Notes under the pieces: generated by a model
What the model was told of the DNA's origin: nothing
Seen by the model: the letters and a program-made list of their open reading frames with translations, nothing else
Database searches by the model: none
Position numbers and translations under genes: made by a program
Shown: positions 8,210-16,394 of the stretch, piece by piece
Position numbering within the stretch: position 1 is the stretch's first letter
Layout of the letters: the number at the start of each line of letters is the position of its first letter
Assembly (NCBI GenBank): GCA_937120495.1
Contig: CAKZJW010000083.1
Location: forward strand, 1 to 44,824
Direction: 5' to 3'
Length of the DNA stretch: 44,824 nt
Source: an uncultured Oligoflexia bacterium
GTDB lineage: Bacteria > Bdellovibrionota > Bacteriovoracia > Bacteriovoracales > Bacteriovoracaceae

Positions 8210-9198
8210 TAACTAATTGATAGATGGATTTGGCTTCGTGTAGTAAAACCTTGTTTTTCATAGTTTTGAATATCATTTGCTCTTTTTAAAAGATGAAGCC
8301 TATCAGAGTTATTTGTTTCATAAAATTTCATGATAACAAGTTGATCAATCGTGAATTGATTAATTTTGGGATTAAGGATTAGGTAATCATAAAAATAGTG
8401 ATGACCAAAACCCTTTATGTAAAAAATAATTGCTTCTACTTGATTGTCTTTTTCAATCGTAAGATAGGTACATTTTTCATTTTTATATTTCTTTATAAGA
8501 GGATCATTTTTAAGTTTTTTGTAAACAGAAACAGAGTCTTTTCTATAAGAAAAAATATCTTTAAAGGTGTGAAACTCACCAAGTTTCATCTCGTTTTTGT
8601 AGAATTCTTTCCAGGCTGATTTTATTGTTTTTGCGGTTTCACTAGGAAGATTCTTTAAATAAGTTTCATAATCTTTTTGATTCTTTACAAGTGTGTTTGG
8701 GATGCGCACTTCATTAGCATTTTTAAAAGATACAGAATCAATGTTTTTTAAATCAGAAAATGCTTCACTAAAACAAAGAGATTGAACTTCGATGTCTTCT
8801 CTTTTTAAGTATTCTTGAAAAAGATTTTTTGTTTTCCCAAGAGCATCTTTTATATACATAGGCTCAAACACAAGACCTTCATTTAAAGATCCAGGCATTT
8901 TCCAAGATGCAGTTTTTAATTTTGAATAAGTTTTTTTAGGTGTAATCCATTTAGATAGAAAAGATTTCTTAGAAGAAGTTTCTTTTGCTTCAAGTGCAAC
9001 TTGTGCAAATCCAATAGGAGAGTTATGTCTTTGGCCAAAAAATAAATAATAAGCAAAGTGAGTTTGTTCTGGAGCAGTTTGTTCAAAGTTCTTTATCCAA
9101 TCAAATGATGGAACACACTCTGAGAGCAATTCCTCAAGACTGGGAATAAATTCTGCATCGATATCTGCTGCACTATGATATTTTTGAGTTAATAACAT
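8209..9198 (-). CDS. Putative GNAT/FemAB-like acyltransferase
   Basis: 329 residues, no signal peptide or membrane segment. The C-terminal half (about residues 170-329) contains a pattern seen in acyl-CoA N-acyltransferase folds: ETAKTIKSAWKEF, then CTYLTIEKDNQVEAIIFYIKG, then HHYFYDYLILNPKINQ and LHLLKRANDIQNYEKQGF. The last resembles the end of GNAT domains, where a residue run leads to 'YEKLGF'. The N-terminal half also mentions strand-like segments ending in GFAQVAL. A double-GNAT or FemAB arrangement is possible. Its substrate is unknown. It has its own promoter without ribosome site and is coupled to the globin gene by TAATG. Confidence 0.5.
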   Translation of the reverse strand: MLLTQKYHSAADIDAEFIPSLEELLSECVPSFDWIKNFEQTAPEQTHFAYYLFFGQRHNSPIGFAQVALEAKETSSKKSFLSKWITPKKTYSKLKTASWKMPGSLNEGLVFEPMYIKDALGKTKNLFQEYLKREDIEVQSLCFSEAFSDLKNIDSVSFKNANEVRIPNTLVKNQKDYETYLKNLPSETAKTIKSAWKEFYKNEMKLGEFHTFKDIFSYRKDSVSVYKKLKNDPLIKKYKNEKCTYLTIEKDNQVEAIIFYIKGFGHHYFYDYLILNPKINQFTIDQLVIMKFYETNNSDRLHLLKRANDIQNYEKQGFTTRSQIHLSIS

Positions 9199-9233
9199 AG
9201 CTAAATGATAAGCTGAGCTAACCTGAGCGTCAA
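9199..9233 (-). promoter_or_regulatory. Strong promoter placed for a leaderless mRNA of the acyltransferase-globin pair
   Basis: On the minus strand TTGACG (9233-9228), an exactly 17-base spacer and TATCAT (9210-9205) end six bases before the ATG at 9198. No Shine-Dalgarno sequence is present. This is the best consensus match among the leaderless cases in the window. Confidence 0.7.
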
Positions 9234-9240
9234 ATAAATA

Positions 9241-9594
9241 TTAGCTTAAGAATGAGCTTCCACAGTATGGGCAAAAATGCCAAAACTGTCGATCCAGAAG
9301 TGTCTTACAACTTGTACATTGATAATTATCTTGAAGTTCAATCATTTGGTCATCTAGGGCAAAAATATCTTTTTTCATCGCTCGAAAAGTCTGAGAACTT
9401 GCAAGCCAGTTTCCTTCTTTTTTGGGATTTGGCTTAAACATGCCATGAGCGACTTTATCATCTATTTCAATATGAACTTTAAATTCTTCTTCTTTAGACA
9501 GATTGTAGTGGGGATTGTCGACTTGGTTTTCGATACTTTGGATTTTCTCTAAAGTCTTCTTAACATGTTCTTCTCTTAATCTATCTGAACTCAT
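9241..9594 (-). CDS. Small zinc-ribbon protein of unknown function
   Basis: 117 residues. The C-terminus holds two CxxC pairs (C93/C96 and C108/C111, CTSCK and CPYCG), a typical zinc ribbon. The N-terminal part is charged and partly helical. It is soluble, with no signal peptide. The ATG follows the stop of the upstream lipoprotein gene by three bases, so the two are likely cotranscribed. No family name can be given; zinc ribbons of this sort serve nucleic-acid or protein binding. Confidence 0.75.
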   Translation of the reverse strand: MSSDRLREEHVKKTLEKIQSIENQVDNPHYNLSKEEEFKVHIEIDDKVAHGMFKPNPKKEGNWLASSQTFRAMKKDIFALDDQMIELQDNYQCTSCKTLLDRQFWHFCPYCGSSFLS

Positions 9595-9597
9595 ACT

Positions 9598-10497
9598 TTA
9601 TTCCGTAACAACACCGATGCAACGAACTTTAAGAGTCGTCATGATATTTGTAAGTTTTAGGATACCAGTGGATTGCTCAATCGACCAAGCTTTGAAGTCA
9701 CTAGCCTCGAGACCTTCAAAAGTTGCTGTCCAAACTGGATTCGCAGTTTGATCTAGAACAAAGCGAGCACCATTTATATCGGCTTGTAAAAATTCAGCTC
9801 TTGAAGGAAGCCTCCATTTTACATTTGAATCTGGCATGTTACCACGAGCAGATTTTGATACTTGAATATCTTGATTGCAGATTGAATTAAGTTTTGCTTC
9901 TAGATCTTTTGGATTTTTTCCTATGGCACCTGCAAAGTCAGCTTCACCCACGATATCACTCCAAAGAAGACCCGTTGAAAGATCTCTCCATACCTTTAGT
10001 TGATTTTTTTCAGAAAATGAAACTAGCGCCCAATCTCCTTCACCTGATACACCATTAAGCTTAGCACTCCAATATCTTGCTGAACCTATAGAGATACTTT
10101 TTGAACAATCATCAATTCTGTTTTTTACTTTCCACTCGGGCTCACTTTGTGCTCCACAGTCATTTTGAGCTGATGAGCCTGTAATTTGTGTAACCTGAGT
10201 AGCTTGAGATTTTGCTAGTTCTGATGGCTTTGGATCAACAGAAGGAATAAGAAAAAAACTGTCAGGCAGTTTTCCATTCTTTAAAGCAAGTGCAATTTTA
10301 TCGTAAGTTGATTGATCTTCGTTCTTTGTCCTGGCAATCTGTGAGCGCTGGATTGTATCAAAGGTTAATTGAGTATAAATAGTACCTTCTGCGCCTCTAT
10401 TACCTGGAGTGTTATTGGACTTTCTTGCGCTATTATCAGCAGCTCCGCATCCAATAAATAATAATGCAAAAGATAAACCTAATACTTTTGTGATCAT
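9598..10497 (-). CDS. Lipoprotein with a DUF1566/Lcl-like C-terminal domain
   Basis: 299 residues. The signal MITKVLGLSFALLFIGC gives a predicted lipidated C17. After a serine/asparagine-rich linker, residues ~155-299 contain WRDLSTGLLWSDIVG, NVKWRLPSRAEFLQAD and KVRCIGVV. The 'W-RLP-(x)-EF' pattern is characteristic of DUF1566 (Lcl C-terminal) domains found in surface lectin-like proteins. It is probably exposed on an outer membrane surface; no ligand can be inferred. A GAGGA ribosome site precedes the ATG. The gene is divergent from queE and adjoins the zinc-ribbon gene. Confidence 0.75.
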   Translation of the reverse strand: MITKVLGLSFALLFIGCGAADNSARKSNNTPGNRGAEGTIYTQLTFDTIQRSQIARTKNEDQSTYDKIALALKNGKLPDSFFLIPSVDPKPSELAKSQATQVTQITGSSAQNDCGAQSEPEWKVKNRIDDCSKSISIGSARYWSAKLNGVSGEGDWALVSFSEKNQLKVWRDLSTGLLWSDIVGEADFAGAIGKNPKDLEAKLNSICNQDIQVSKSARGNMPDSNVKWRLPSRAEFLQADINGARFVLDQTANPVWTATFEGLEASDFKAWSIEQSTGILKLTNIMTTLKVRCIGVVTE

Positions 10498-10642
10498 ACT
10501 GTCCTCAAGATATATTCATTGTAATTCCAGAAACTTATCATAATTGCATCAATTTGCCGATTAATTGTAAAACTTTCATGCAAAGCGATAAAAATCCTCT
10601 CTAGCTGTTTTATAACTGCAATGACTATGTTATAGATTCAGC

Positions 10643-11353
10643 ATGAATTTACGCATTCACTCTATATTTCGTTCTACAGAAGGTGAAGGAGTCCATATTG
10701 GAGTCCCACAAGTATTTGTGCGCTTTCAAGGCTGTAATGTCGGTTGTCTTAATTGTGACTCTAAGGAAACTTGGGATTTTACAGATGATACGATGACGAT
10801 GAATGAGGTTTTGGCAAAAATTGAAGACCTTTGTCAGGGGGTAAATCCAATCCGTCGTGTTTCAATCACTGGTGGAGATCCACTTCATCCAAAAAATTCT
10901 GATGCTGCTTTAGAGCTGTCTAGAGTTCTTAAAAAAAGCGGGTTCTATGTAAATATTGAAGCTGCAGGAACGAGAGTAGTAAACGAACTTTTTGATATCA
11001 TAGACTTTATAAGTTTTGATTATAAAACACCATCAACAGGTGTGAAGCCAAACGCTAAGGTTTTAAAAAGTCTTTGTGATCAATACTCAGGTAAAGCACA
11101 AATAAAAGCAGTCATCGCAGATAAGAAAGACTTTGAAGCAACTTTTGATATGCTTACTACGACCTTAGGGATGTATGATAACGAAAAGCCTGATATTCCC
11201 TGGATACTAACTCCATGTTACGAGCCTGAAGAGGAATTTCCAACAGCTCGCTTTAGCGAAGTTGTGAGAATGAATGAAGATTTTGGAGCACCTTTTAGAG
11301 TTATAGGGCAACAACATAAAATGATCCATGGACCAAATAAGAGAGATATATAA
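10643..11353 (+). CDS. queE: 7-carboxy-7-deazaguanine synthase
   Basis: 236 residues. A radical SAM protein with the FRSTEGEG start typical of QueE, the cluster motif C31-x3-C35-x2-C38 (GCNVGCLNC) and SITGGDP, which holds the SAM-binding glycines. It converts 6-carboxytetrahydropterin to 7-carboxy-7-deazaguanine in queuosine (and 7-deazaguanine) synthesis in the cytoplasm. No other queuosine gene lies in the window. No ribosome site is visible; a possible -10 box TATAGA (10631-10636) ends six bases before the ATG, suggesting a leaderless mRNA. Its stop overlaps the next start (TAATG). Confidence 0.92.
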   Translation: MNLRIHSIFRSTEGEGVHIGVPQVFVRFQGCNVGCLNCDSKETWDFTDDTMTMNEVLAKIEDLCQGVNPIRRVSITGGDPLHPKNSDAALELSRVLKKSGFYVNIEAAGTRVVNELFDIIDFISFDYKTPSTGVKPNAKVLKSLCDQYSGKAQIKAVIADKKDFEATFDMLTTTLGMYDNEKPDIPWILTPCYEPEEEFPTARFSEVVRMNEDFGAPFRVIGQQHKMIHGPNKRDI

Positions 11354-11436
11354 TGACTAAATCAATTGTTAAATACTCATTAAGACTTTATTACGTTGCA
11401 AAGTTTGTAAAATTTAGAATTAACTACTCAAAGTAA
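11353..11436 (+). CDS. Coupled 27-residue basic microprotein between queE and the TonB gene
   Basis: A 27-codon frame starts at the ATG sharing its A with the queE stop (TAATG at 11351-11355) and ends at a TAA whose last A is the first base of the TonB-like gene's ATG (TAATG at 11434-11438). The product (begins MTKSIVKYSLRLYYVAK, ends INYSK) is strongly basic, with nine K/R and several aromatic residues, and has no cysteine or long hydrophobic run. The exact double stop/start overlap and complete filling of the gap argue that it is translated, either as a microprotein or as a relay that carries ribosomes to the TonB gene. No family is recognised. Confidence 0.5.
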   Translation: MTKSIVKYSLRLYYVAKFVKFRINYSK

Positions 11437-11984
11437 TGCAAAAAAAAGTAATAGCTTCTGCTATTTCATTATTAATTCACTTTATTCTACTATTTGGCTT
11501 TAATAGCATCCTTACTACAAAAAAGAATCACTTCAGTCAGAATAATGGTTCAACTCAAGTTAAAATTAGTATTAAAATTGATGATTCACAGGTAGAGGTT
11601 AAAAGTAAGAGTAAAAATCCTACAAAAAAATCTAAAAAGAAAAAAAAACGATCTCAAAAAACGGCAGATACTGGTAAAGAGACCTCTAAGGGTAATAAGT
11701 CTATCTTGGCAAAATATCTGAGCTCCGTTCGAAGCGTAATCGTTGAGCACAAATTTATCAACAGAATTAGTAAAAAATTAAAACTTAAAGGAAGTGTGGG
11801 GTTATCTTTTACTATCTTACAGCCAAATAAAATATCTAATCTTAGAATAACTAAATCTTCAAATAAAAAGCCGCTTGATAGCTCGGCTCTTAAAACAATA
11901 GAGTTGATAAAAGAACTACCTAGTATACCCAATGAATTAAATAAGAGCTCAATTCCGATTTCGCTTAGTGTTGTATATAAATAA
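11436..11984 (+). CDS. TonB-like energy-transducing protein
   Basis: 182 residues with the three-part layout of TonB. There is one N-terminal inner-membrane anchor (about residues 7-24, AISLLIHFILLFGF, with the histidine seen in many TonB anchors). A lysine/serine-rich periplasmic spacer follows (about 50-85, with a run of lysines instead of the usual prolines). A C-terminal domain (about 90-182) contains KGSVGLSFTILQPNKISNLRI and SSALKTIELIKELPSIP, matching the TonB fold. It should transmit proton-motive energy to the receptor encoded next. Translation is likely coupled to the 27-aa frame upstream. The spacer composition and short length are unusual. Confidence 0.8.
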   Translation: MQKKVIASAISLLIHFILLFGFNSILTTKKNHFSQNNGSTQVKISIKIDDSQVEVKSKSKNPTKKSKKKKKRSQKTADTGKETSKGNKSILAKYLSSVRSVIVEHKFINRISKKLKLKGSVGLSFTILQPNKISNLRITKSSNKKPLDSSALKTIELIKELPSIPNELNKSSIPISLSVVYK

Positions 11985-12040
11985 GCTAATTATGACAGTT
12001 TCATGACAAAATTTTATGTGCTTTATGGTACTAATATTTA

Positions 12041-13984
12041 ATGCAATTTCTTTTTTTGTTAATGCTATTTGTGTCATTTCATTCATACTCTGCTTATCAG
12101 TTAGAGAGTGTTGTATATGAACAAGAATCAGATCCAGAACAAGCTTATATCGAGAGTAATGACTCGATTTCAAGTATAGATTCAGAATCAATAAAACAAA
12201 TGAACGCTTCTTCTGTAGATGATATTATGAGAGCAAGTAGTGCTGCAACGACCTCTCGTGGGCCCAGAAGTAGTGGTGAAGCAATCCAAGTAAGAGGCTT
12301 AGATTCGAATAAAATATTTATCTCAATTGATGGTGTCAGACAAAATTTTAGATCTGGCCATACCTCTAGCGTAAATGTTGATCTAGAAAACTTAAAAACA
12401 GTCGACATATATACTGATTCAAGTGATCTTTCCAAAGGAGCAAGTCTTGGTGGAGGGGTTAACTTTGTAACAAAAGATGCAGAAGATTACTTGTACGGAA
12501 AAAACACCCATGGAGCAGAGTTTCTTTATCAAAATAACAGTGCAAATAATGAAAATATTTATAATGCTAAAACTGTATTTAAAAATAAAGATATTTCTGG
12601 GATCTTTAGCTTAACGAGTGCTGAGTCTCAAAATATAATACTTAATGACGGAACGGAACTACAAAATTCAAGTTACAAAGATTTTAAGTCATTGGTAAAA
12701 CTTGAATATGATAAAGTTAAAATTACTTATCAATACTTTAAACGAATAGATGATAGTCCACTAGATTCATCTTTAGATCCGCCAGAAAGAATTCAAAGTT
12801 TACAGGCTGACTCAGAACGAATTAAAAATGATGTTAATGTAGAATTTAAAAACTCTTATGTCTTTGGGAATTTATTCTATACAAATTATCAAGAACATAA
12901 AAAACGAAGAAGTGACAAACGTAAAGATTCAAGAGTGATTGACACCTTAGGGTTGAACCTCAAGAGACGATCAAAACAGTGGACTTATGGACTTGAAGCC
13001 TATGAGGATCGGTTAAGTGGAGATGCAGACGGACAACAAATTGTATCTTATCCCGAGGCGAATAGTTTTACGGGGAATATATTTGCTCAAAAAGAATATG
13101 GAGTTAGAGACTTTAAGGTAGTACCGGGTGTTCGATATTCTTTTTATAAAATGGATGCCAGTGAAAAAGAATTTGATTCTAAAAGCGGAAGCCAATTATC
13201 AAAGAAAGTTTCAATCAACTACAAGCCTAATCAAAAAGTAGATATTACAGCAGCTTATTCTGAAGGCTTTAATGCTCCTCGAGTAAATGAAGTCTACCCA
13301 AAGGGGCTACATGCTAAAGGAGATAACTTCTTTATCAGGGATAATTACTTCATTCAAAATTTAAATTTGAAACATGAAACATCTCAGATTGTTGAGTTAC
13401 GTACGAAATTTCATTTATTAAATAAGTACGATGAATCTTTAATCCTTTCAGCATCAGGCTACGAAAATAGAGTTAGAGATTATATTGGAATGGAGCGAAT
13501 TGATAGATCAGTAATTGATCAGAGTGATGGTACAACTCAATTTATAAATATTTCTAGGGTTAAGCTTTTTGGATCTCAGGTTAAGTTACATTATATGTAT
13601 GGAGCATTTGATTTAAGTTTAGCCTATGAGCAGGTTAGGGGGAGAAACTTAAAAGATAACTTGTATCTCGAAGACTTACCAGCCGATCAATATGTTTATG
13701 ACTTTAAGTACTATATGGATAAATATGGCATGAGCTTTGGTTACTTAGGGATTAAGGCTCTAAAACAAAACAGAGTTAACCCCGAAACAATTCAACGGAC
13801 GGATCCAACGCCAGATTATTTTATACATAATGTCTTTGCAACAAAAACAATTGGACGAAATTGGAATTTAAATTTAAGAATCGATAATTTAGGAAATACA
13901 AAATATAGAAAGCATGGTTCTCATCTTTATGAGAGTCGTGAAGATGTAAAAATATCTTTTAAATACAAAATTAATACAATATAG
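12041..13984 (+). CDS. TonB-dependent outer-membrane receptor, haem/haemoglobin type
   Basis: 647 residues. After a signal peptide (ending SYSA) and a possible TonB box (ESVVYE), the plug domain spans about residues 40-150 with the conserved AIQVRGLDSNKIFISIDGVRQ and GGGVNFVTKDA. The remainder is a 22-strand barrel pattern. Residues ~406-445 hold EGFNAPRVNEVYPKG and NLNLKHETS, which resemble the FRAP and NPNL boxes of haem/haemoglobin receptors, though both are imperfect. Iron or haem uptake is therefore likely but not certain. It lies 56 bases after the TonB gene. No clear Fur box was seen. Confidence 0.85.
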   Translation: MQFLFLLMLFVSFHSYSAYQLESVVYEQESDPEQAYIESNDSISSIDSESIKQMNASSVDDIMRASSAATTSRGPRSSGEAIQVRGLDSNKIFISIDGVRQNFRSGHTSSVNVDLENLKTVDIYTDSSDLSKGASLGGGVNFVTKDAEDYLYGKNTHGAEFLYQNNSANNENIYNAKTVFKNKDISGIFSLTSAESQNIILNDGTELQNSSYKDFKSLVKLEYDKVKITYQYFKRIDDSPLDSSLDPPERIQSLQADSERIKNDVNVEFKNSYVFGNLFYTNYQEHKKRRSDKRKDSRVIDTLGLNLKRRSKQWTYGLEAYEDRLSGDADGQQIVSYPEANSFTGNIFAQKEYGVRDFKVVPGVRYSFYKMDASEKEFDSKSGSQLSKKVSINYKPNQKVDITAAYSEGFNAPRVNEVYPKGLHAKGDNFFIRDNYFIQNLNLKHETSQIVELRTKFHLLNKYDESLILSASGYENRVRDYIGMERIDRSVIDQSDGTTQFINISRVKLFGSQVKLHYMYGAFDLSLAYEQVRGRNLKDNLYLEDLPADQYVYDFKYYMDKYGMSFGYLGIKALKQNRVNPETIQRTDPTPDYFIHNVFATKTIGRNWNLNLRIDNLGNTKYRKHGSHLYESREDVKISFKYKINTI

Positions 13985-13992
13985 GAGTTATT

Positions 13993-14478
13993 ATGAAATT
14001 AATTATTTTAATGCTTACAGTACTTAGTCTAAATGTGTATTCAAATATTCCAGAGGGGAGATACCAAGTAGAGAAAATTCAGTGTACGACAGGAAAAACC
14101 TTAAAGCTTGGTGGAAAGTTTATGGTTTATAAAATCTATTTAGATGTGTCTAATGGCTTAATGAAAATGACAGCGAAAGCAAACTCTGGTAGTTGGGCTC
14201 CATTTAAACTTAATTGCACACAAGTTAATGAAGGATCATTTACATACACTCAAGAAGGTAAGTATGAGGGAGAGCTTCCAAATACTTCTGTACGTTGTAA
14301 TGCAAAGGCATGGACACGAATCTTGAAGAAAAAGTTATTTGGCGTTGAGAAATTTGGAGAGTTTAGTTATGCAGTTAATGGAGATAAACTTGTTATTTCG
14401 AATCCGGATACTGTAACAAAGTACTCTTGTGACAAAAATGGTGGCTATCCAGTTTACTACTATAAAAAGATTCAATAA
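13993..14478 (+). CDS. Small secreted protein, probably cotranscribed with the receptor
   Basis: 161 residues with a signal peptide (MKLIILMLTVLSLNVYS, cleavage before NIPEG). The mature chain is beta-rich with several cysteines (in EKIQCTTG, KLNCTQ, SVRCNA and YSCDK) that suggest disulphides in the periplasm. The family is not recognised; a lipocalin-like small barrel is possible. A TAGGAG ribosome site and an 8-base gap to the receptor gene imply one transcript, and the context suggests an accessory role in uptake. This is inference only. Confidence 0.65.
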   Translation: MKLIILMLTVLSLNVYSNIPEGRYQVEKIQCTTGKTLKLGGKFMVYKIYLDVSNGLMKMTAKANSGSWAPFKLNCTQVNEGSFTYTQEGKYEGELPNTSVRCNAKAWTRILKKKLFGVEKFGEFSYAVNGDKLVISNPDTVTKYSCDKNGGYPVYYYKKIQ

Positions 14479-14485
14479 GAATATT

Positions 14486-14517
14486 AAGGAGGTAGAGTAT
14501 AGTTACTTTACCTCTTT
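14486..14517. terminator. Probable bidirectional terminator between convergent genes
   Basis: A 14-bp stem containing two G-T pairs (14486-14499 with 14504-14517) with a TAGT loop sits between the secreted-protein stop (14478) and the small lipoprotein stop (14516). The T tracts on either side are short, so efficiency is uncertain. Confidence 0.5.
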
Positions 14518-14854
14518 ATTTCATCGGGCAATAGCTCTCTATCTTTATGCAAGCTCTAGAGTAAATTAGTGTTGTCCACCATCTCTCTGTTACTTTTGCA
14601 TTATATAAGAATCTCTCACCTGGACAGCTATAACGAAGCATAGCCGGAATGGACCCTTCTGCAATCTTTTGAGCATTTCGATTAAAGAAAAATTGTCCTT
14701 CACAAGTTTGTTGGACTTCTTTTTTTCCAAGTCTGACTCTCGGAGCAATTGGAGTTGTTGGATTTCTAAGATCAAATTGATCTTTTTTTATCACGTGAAA
14801 TGTTTGATACTTTTGAGCACATGAGCAAAGTAGAAGTAAAACTAGGTATTTCAT
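14516..14854 (-). CDS. Small lipoprotein of unknown function
   Basis: 112 residues. The signal MKYLVLLLLCSC predicts a lipidated C12. The mature part has four more cysteines (QQTCEG, RYSCPG, SRACIK, ESYCPMK), consistent with two disulphides. No family is recognised. The start overlaps the stop of the DUF423 gene by one base (TAATG at 14856-14852), so it is the last member of a coupled operon with the genes up to 17494. Confidence 0.65.
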   Translation of the reverse strand: MKYLVLLLLCSCAQKYQTFHVIKKDQFDLRNPTTPIAPRVRLGKKEVQQTCEGQFFFNRNAQKIAEGSIPAMLRYSCPGERFLYNAKVTERWWTTLIYSRACIKIESYCPMK

Positions 14855-15246
14855 TATAACTCTCTTTCTTTTTGATTTAATTCTTTATAGGCTTTAAAGC
14901 TAAATAAAAACCATGCAATTAAAAAACACATACCACCAAAAGGTATAATCATAGCAATCGTTTTAATCTGTGTTAGGGCATATAGGTAGCAGTTAAATGA
15001 AAATAAAACGATACCAATAATCATAAAATTCAGTGATCTTGAGAAATCAACTTGGAATACCTTCGCAATTAAAGATACAAGTAAGATCCCTATGCCGTTG
15101 TACATTTGATAAGTAACGCCAGTTTTAAAAGTTGCAAGTGCTTTTACATCAAGAATATTTTTTAAGCCATGGGCTCCAAATGCGCCAAGGGCAACAGCTA
15201 GGAAAATAAAAGCACCACCTATAACTAAATATTTATTTTGTTTCAT
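14854..15246 (-). CDS. DUF423 (YgdD-like) inner-membrane protein
   Basis: 130 residues with four hydrophobic segments (about 6-26, 45-62, 70-90, 96-116). The DUF423 signature GAFGAHGLK follows the first segment, and a conserved-type polar pair lies near TYQMYNGIG. The family is widespread and without assigned biochemical role. The start shares one base with the stop of the alcohol dehydrogenase gene (TAATG at 15248-15244). Confidence 0.9.
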   Translation of the reverse strand: MKQNKYLVIGGAFIFLAVALGAFGAHGLKNILDVKALATFKTGVTYQMYNGIGILLVSLIAKVFQVDFSRSLNFMIIGIVLFSFNCYLYALTQIKTIAMIIPFGGMCFLIAWFLFSFKAYKELNQKEREL

Positions 15247-16394
15247 TATAAAGCTCTTTTTAAAATTCTAAGAACCATGTCTTGGTCAATATTTTGTGCT
15301 TCACCAAGATTGGCCGGAATATGAGATCTCAATGCACTAACAATAGTAGGTAGGTCATCCTCAGTGATTTTGTAAACTTTAAGCTTTGTTGGAACTCCTA
15401 CTTTATTAAAGAAGTCTTCCATACAAACGATGGCCTTCTCGATTCTCTCATCAGGAGTTCCTCCTTCAATGCCCCAAACTCTTTGAGCAAATTGAAGAAG
15501 CTTTACTTTCTTTTGTTCTTTTAATTCTCTTAGGAGGCTTGGCAGAACAACTGCGAGAGAGCGTCCGTGGTCAATCCCATGAAGAGCTGTTAATTCGTGT
15601 CCAATCATATGTGTTGCCCAGTCGTGAACTACACCTGAACCAATTAGACCATTTAAGGCCATAGTTGCTGACCACATAAAATTTGCACGAGATTCGTAGT
15701 CTTCTTTTATATGAATAACCTTATCAGCTTCTTCCACTAGAGTTTGTAAAATACCTTCGGCTATTCTGTCTTGAAGAGGGGTATTAACATCTTTTGTAAG
15801 ATATTGTTCTGTTGTATGAACAAATGCATCGACAAGACCATTTCCAAGTTGTTTCTCTGAAAGAGTATAAGTAACTTGCGGATCTAAAATTGAAAATTTA
15901 GGAAATAAAGATGGATTTCCAAAACCAAGCTTATCTGACCCTTTAGACATAACGGAGAAACAATTCATTTCACTACCAGTTGCCGGAAGAGTAAGAACAG
16001 TTCCAAATGGTAGAGGATTTTCAAATGTTGCGTTCTTTGAAGGTATATCCCACGCATCACCATCAAAGTTTATGGCTGCACTTATAAATTTTGTTGCATC
16101 TATTACTGATCCACCACCAACAGCTAGTAGGTAATCAATTTTTTCAGCTCTTGCAAGCTCGATTGCTTTAATTGCAGTTTCGTATTTAGGGTTTGATTCA
16201 ATACCACCAAATTCAAATAATGTATGGTCCATAAGTGATTTTTTTACTTGATCGTAGACACCATTATTTTTTATACTTCCACCACCAAAGATCATAAGGA
16301 TCTTTTTATCAGTTGGTATAAGGTCTTTTAGTTTTTCAATTTGTCCTTTACCAAAAACAATTTGAGTAGGGTTGTAAAATTCAAAATTATTCAT
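15246..16394 (-). CDS. Iron/zinc-type NADPH-dependent alcohol (aldehyde) dehydrogenase, YqhD/BdhA family
   Basis: 382 residues. The whole chain matches E. coli YqhD, from MNNFEFYNPTQIVFGKG to NLGEAQNID. GGGS (37-40) and GGGSVIDATKF (93-103) bind the nucleotide. Metal ligands correspond to D189, H193, H262 and H276 (VDAFVHT, DWATHM, GIDHGR). Such enzymes reduce a broad range of aldehydes, including products of lipid peroxidation, with NADPH in the cytoplasm. An upstream in-frame ATG at 16403 exists, but the start at 16394 gives the family's usual MNNF beginning and an ATGA overlap with the stop of the upstream gene. It heads a chain of TAATG-coupled genes. Confidence 0.93.
   Translation of the reverse strand: MNNFEFYNPTQIVFGKGQIEKLKDLIPTDKKILMIFGGGSIKNNGVYDQVKKSLMDHTLFEFGGIESNPKYETAIKAIELARAEKIDYLLAVGGGSVIDATKFISAAINFDGDAWDIPSKNATFENPLPFGTVLTLPATGSEMNCFSVMSKGSDKLGFGNPSLFPKFSILDPQVTYTLSEKQLGNGLVDAFVHTTEQYLTKDVNTPLQDRIAEGILQTLVEEADKVIHIKEDYESRANFMWSATMALNGLIGSGVVHDWATHMIGHELTALHGIDHGRSLAVVLPSLLRELKEQKKVKLLQFAQRVWGIEGGTPDERIEKAIVCMEDFFNKVGVPTKLKVYKITEDDLPTIVSALRSHIPANLGEAQNIDQDMVLRILKRAL

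Noticed and set aside
10498..10642. preQ1-type riboswitch upstream of queE
   Set aside because: No CTAG/A-rich pseudoknot pattern of class I or longer class II structure could be recognised, and the likely promoter lies too close to the ATG to leave a leader.
11985..12040. Fur box before the TonB-dependent receptor
   Set aside because: Only a short ATGACA direct repeat is present; nothing close to the 19-base Fur palindrome was seen.
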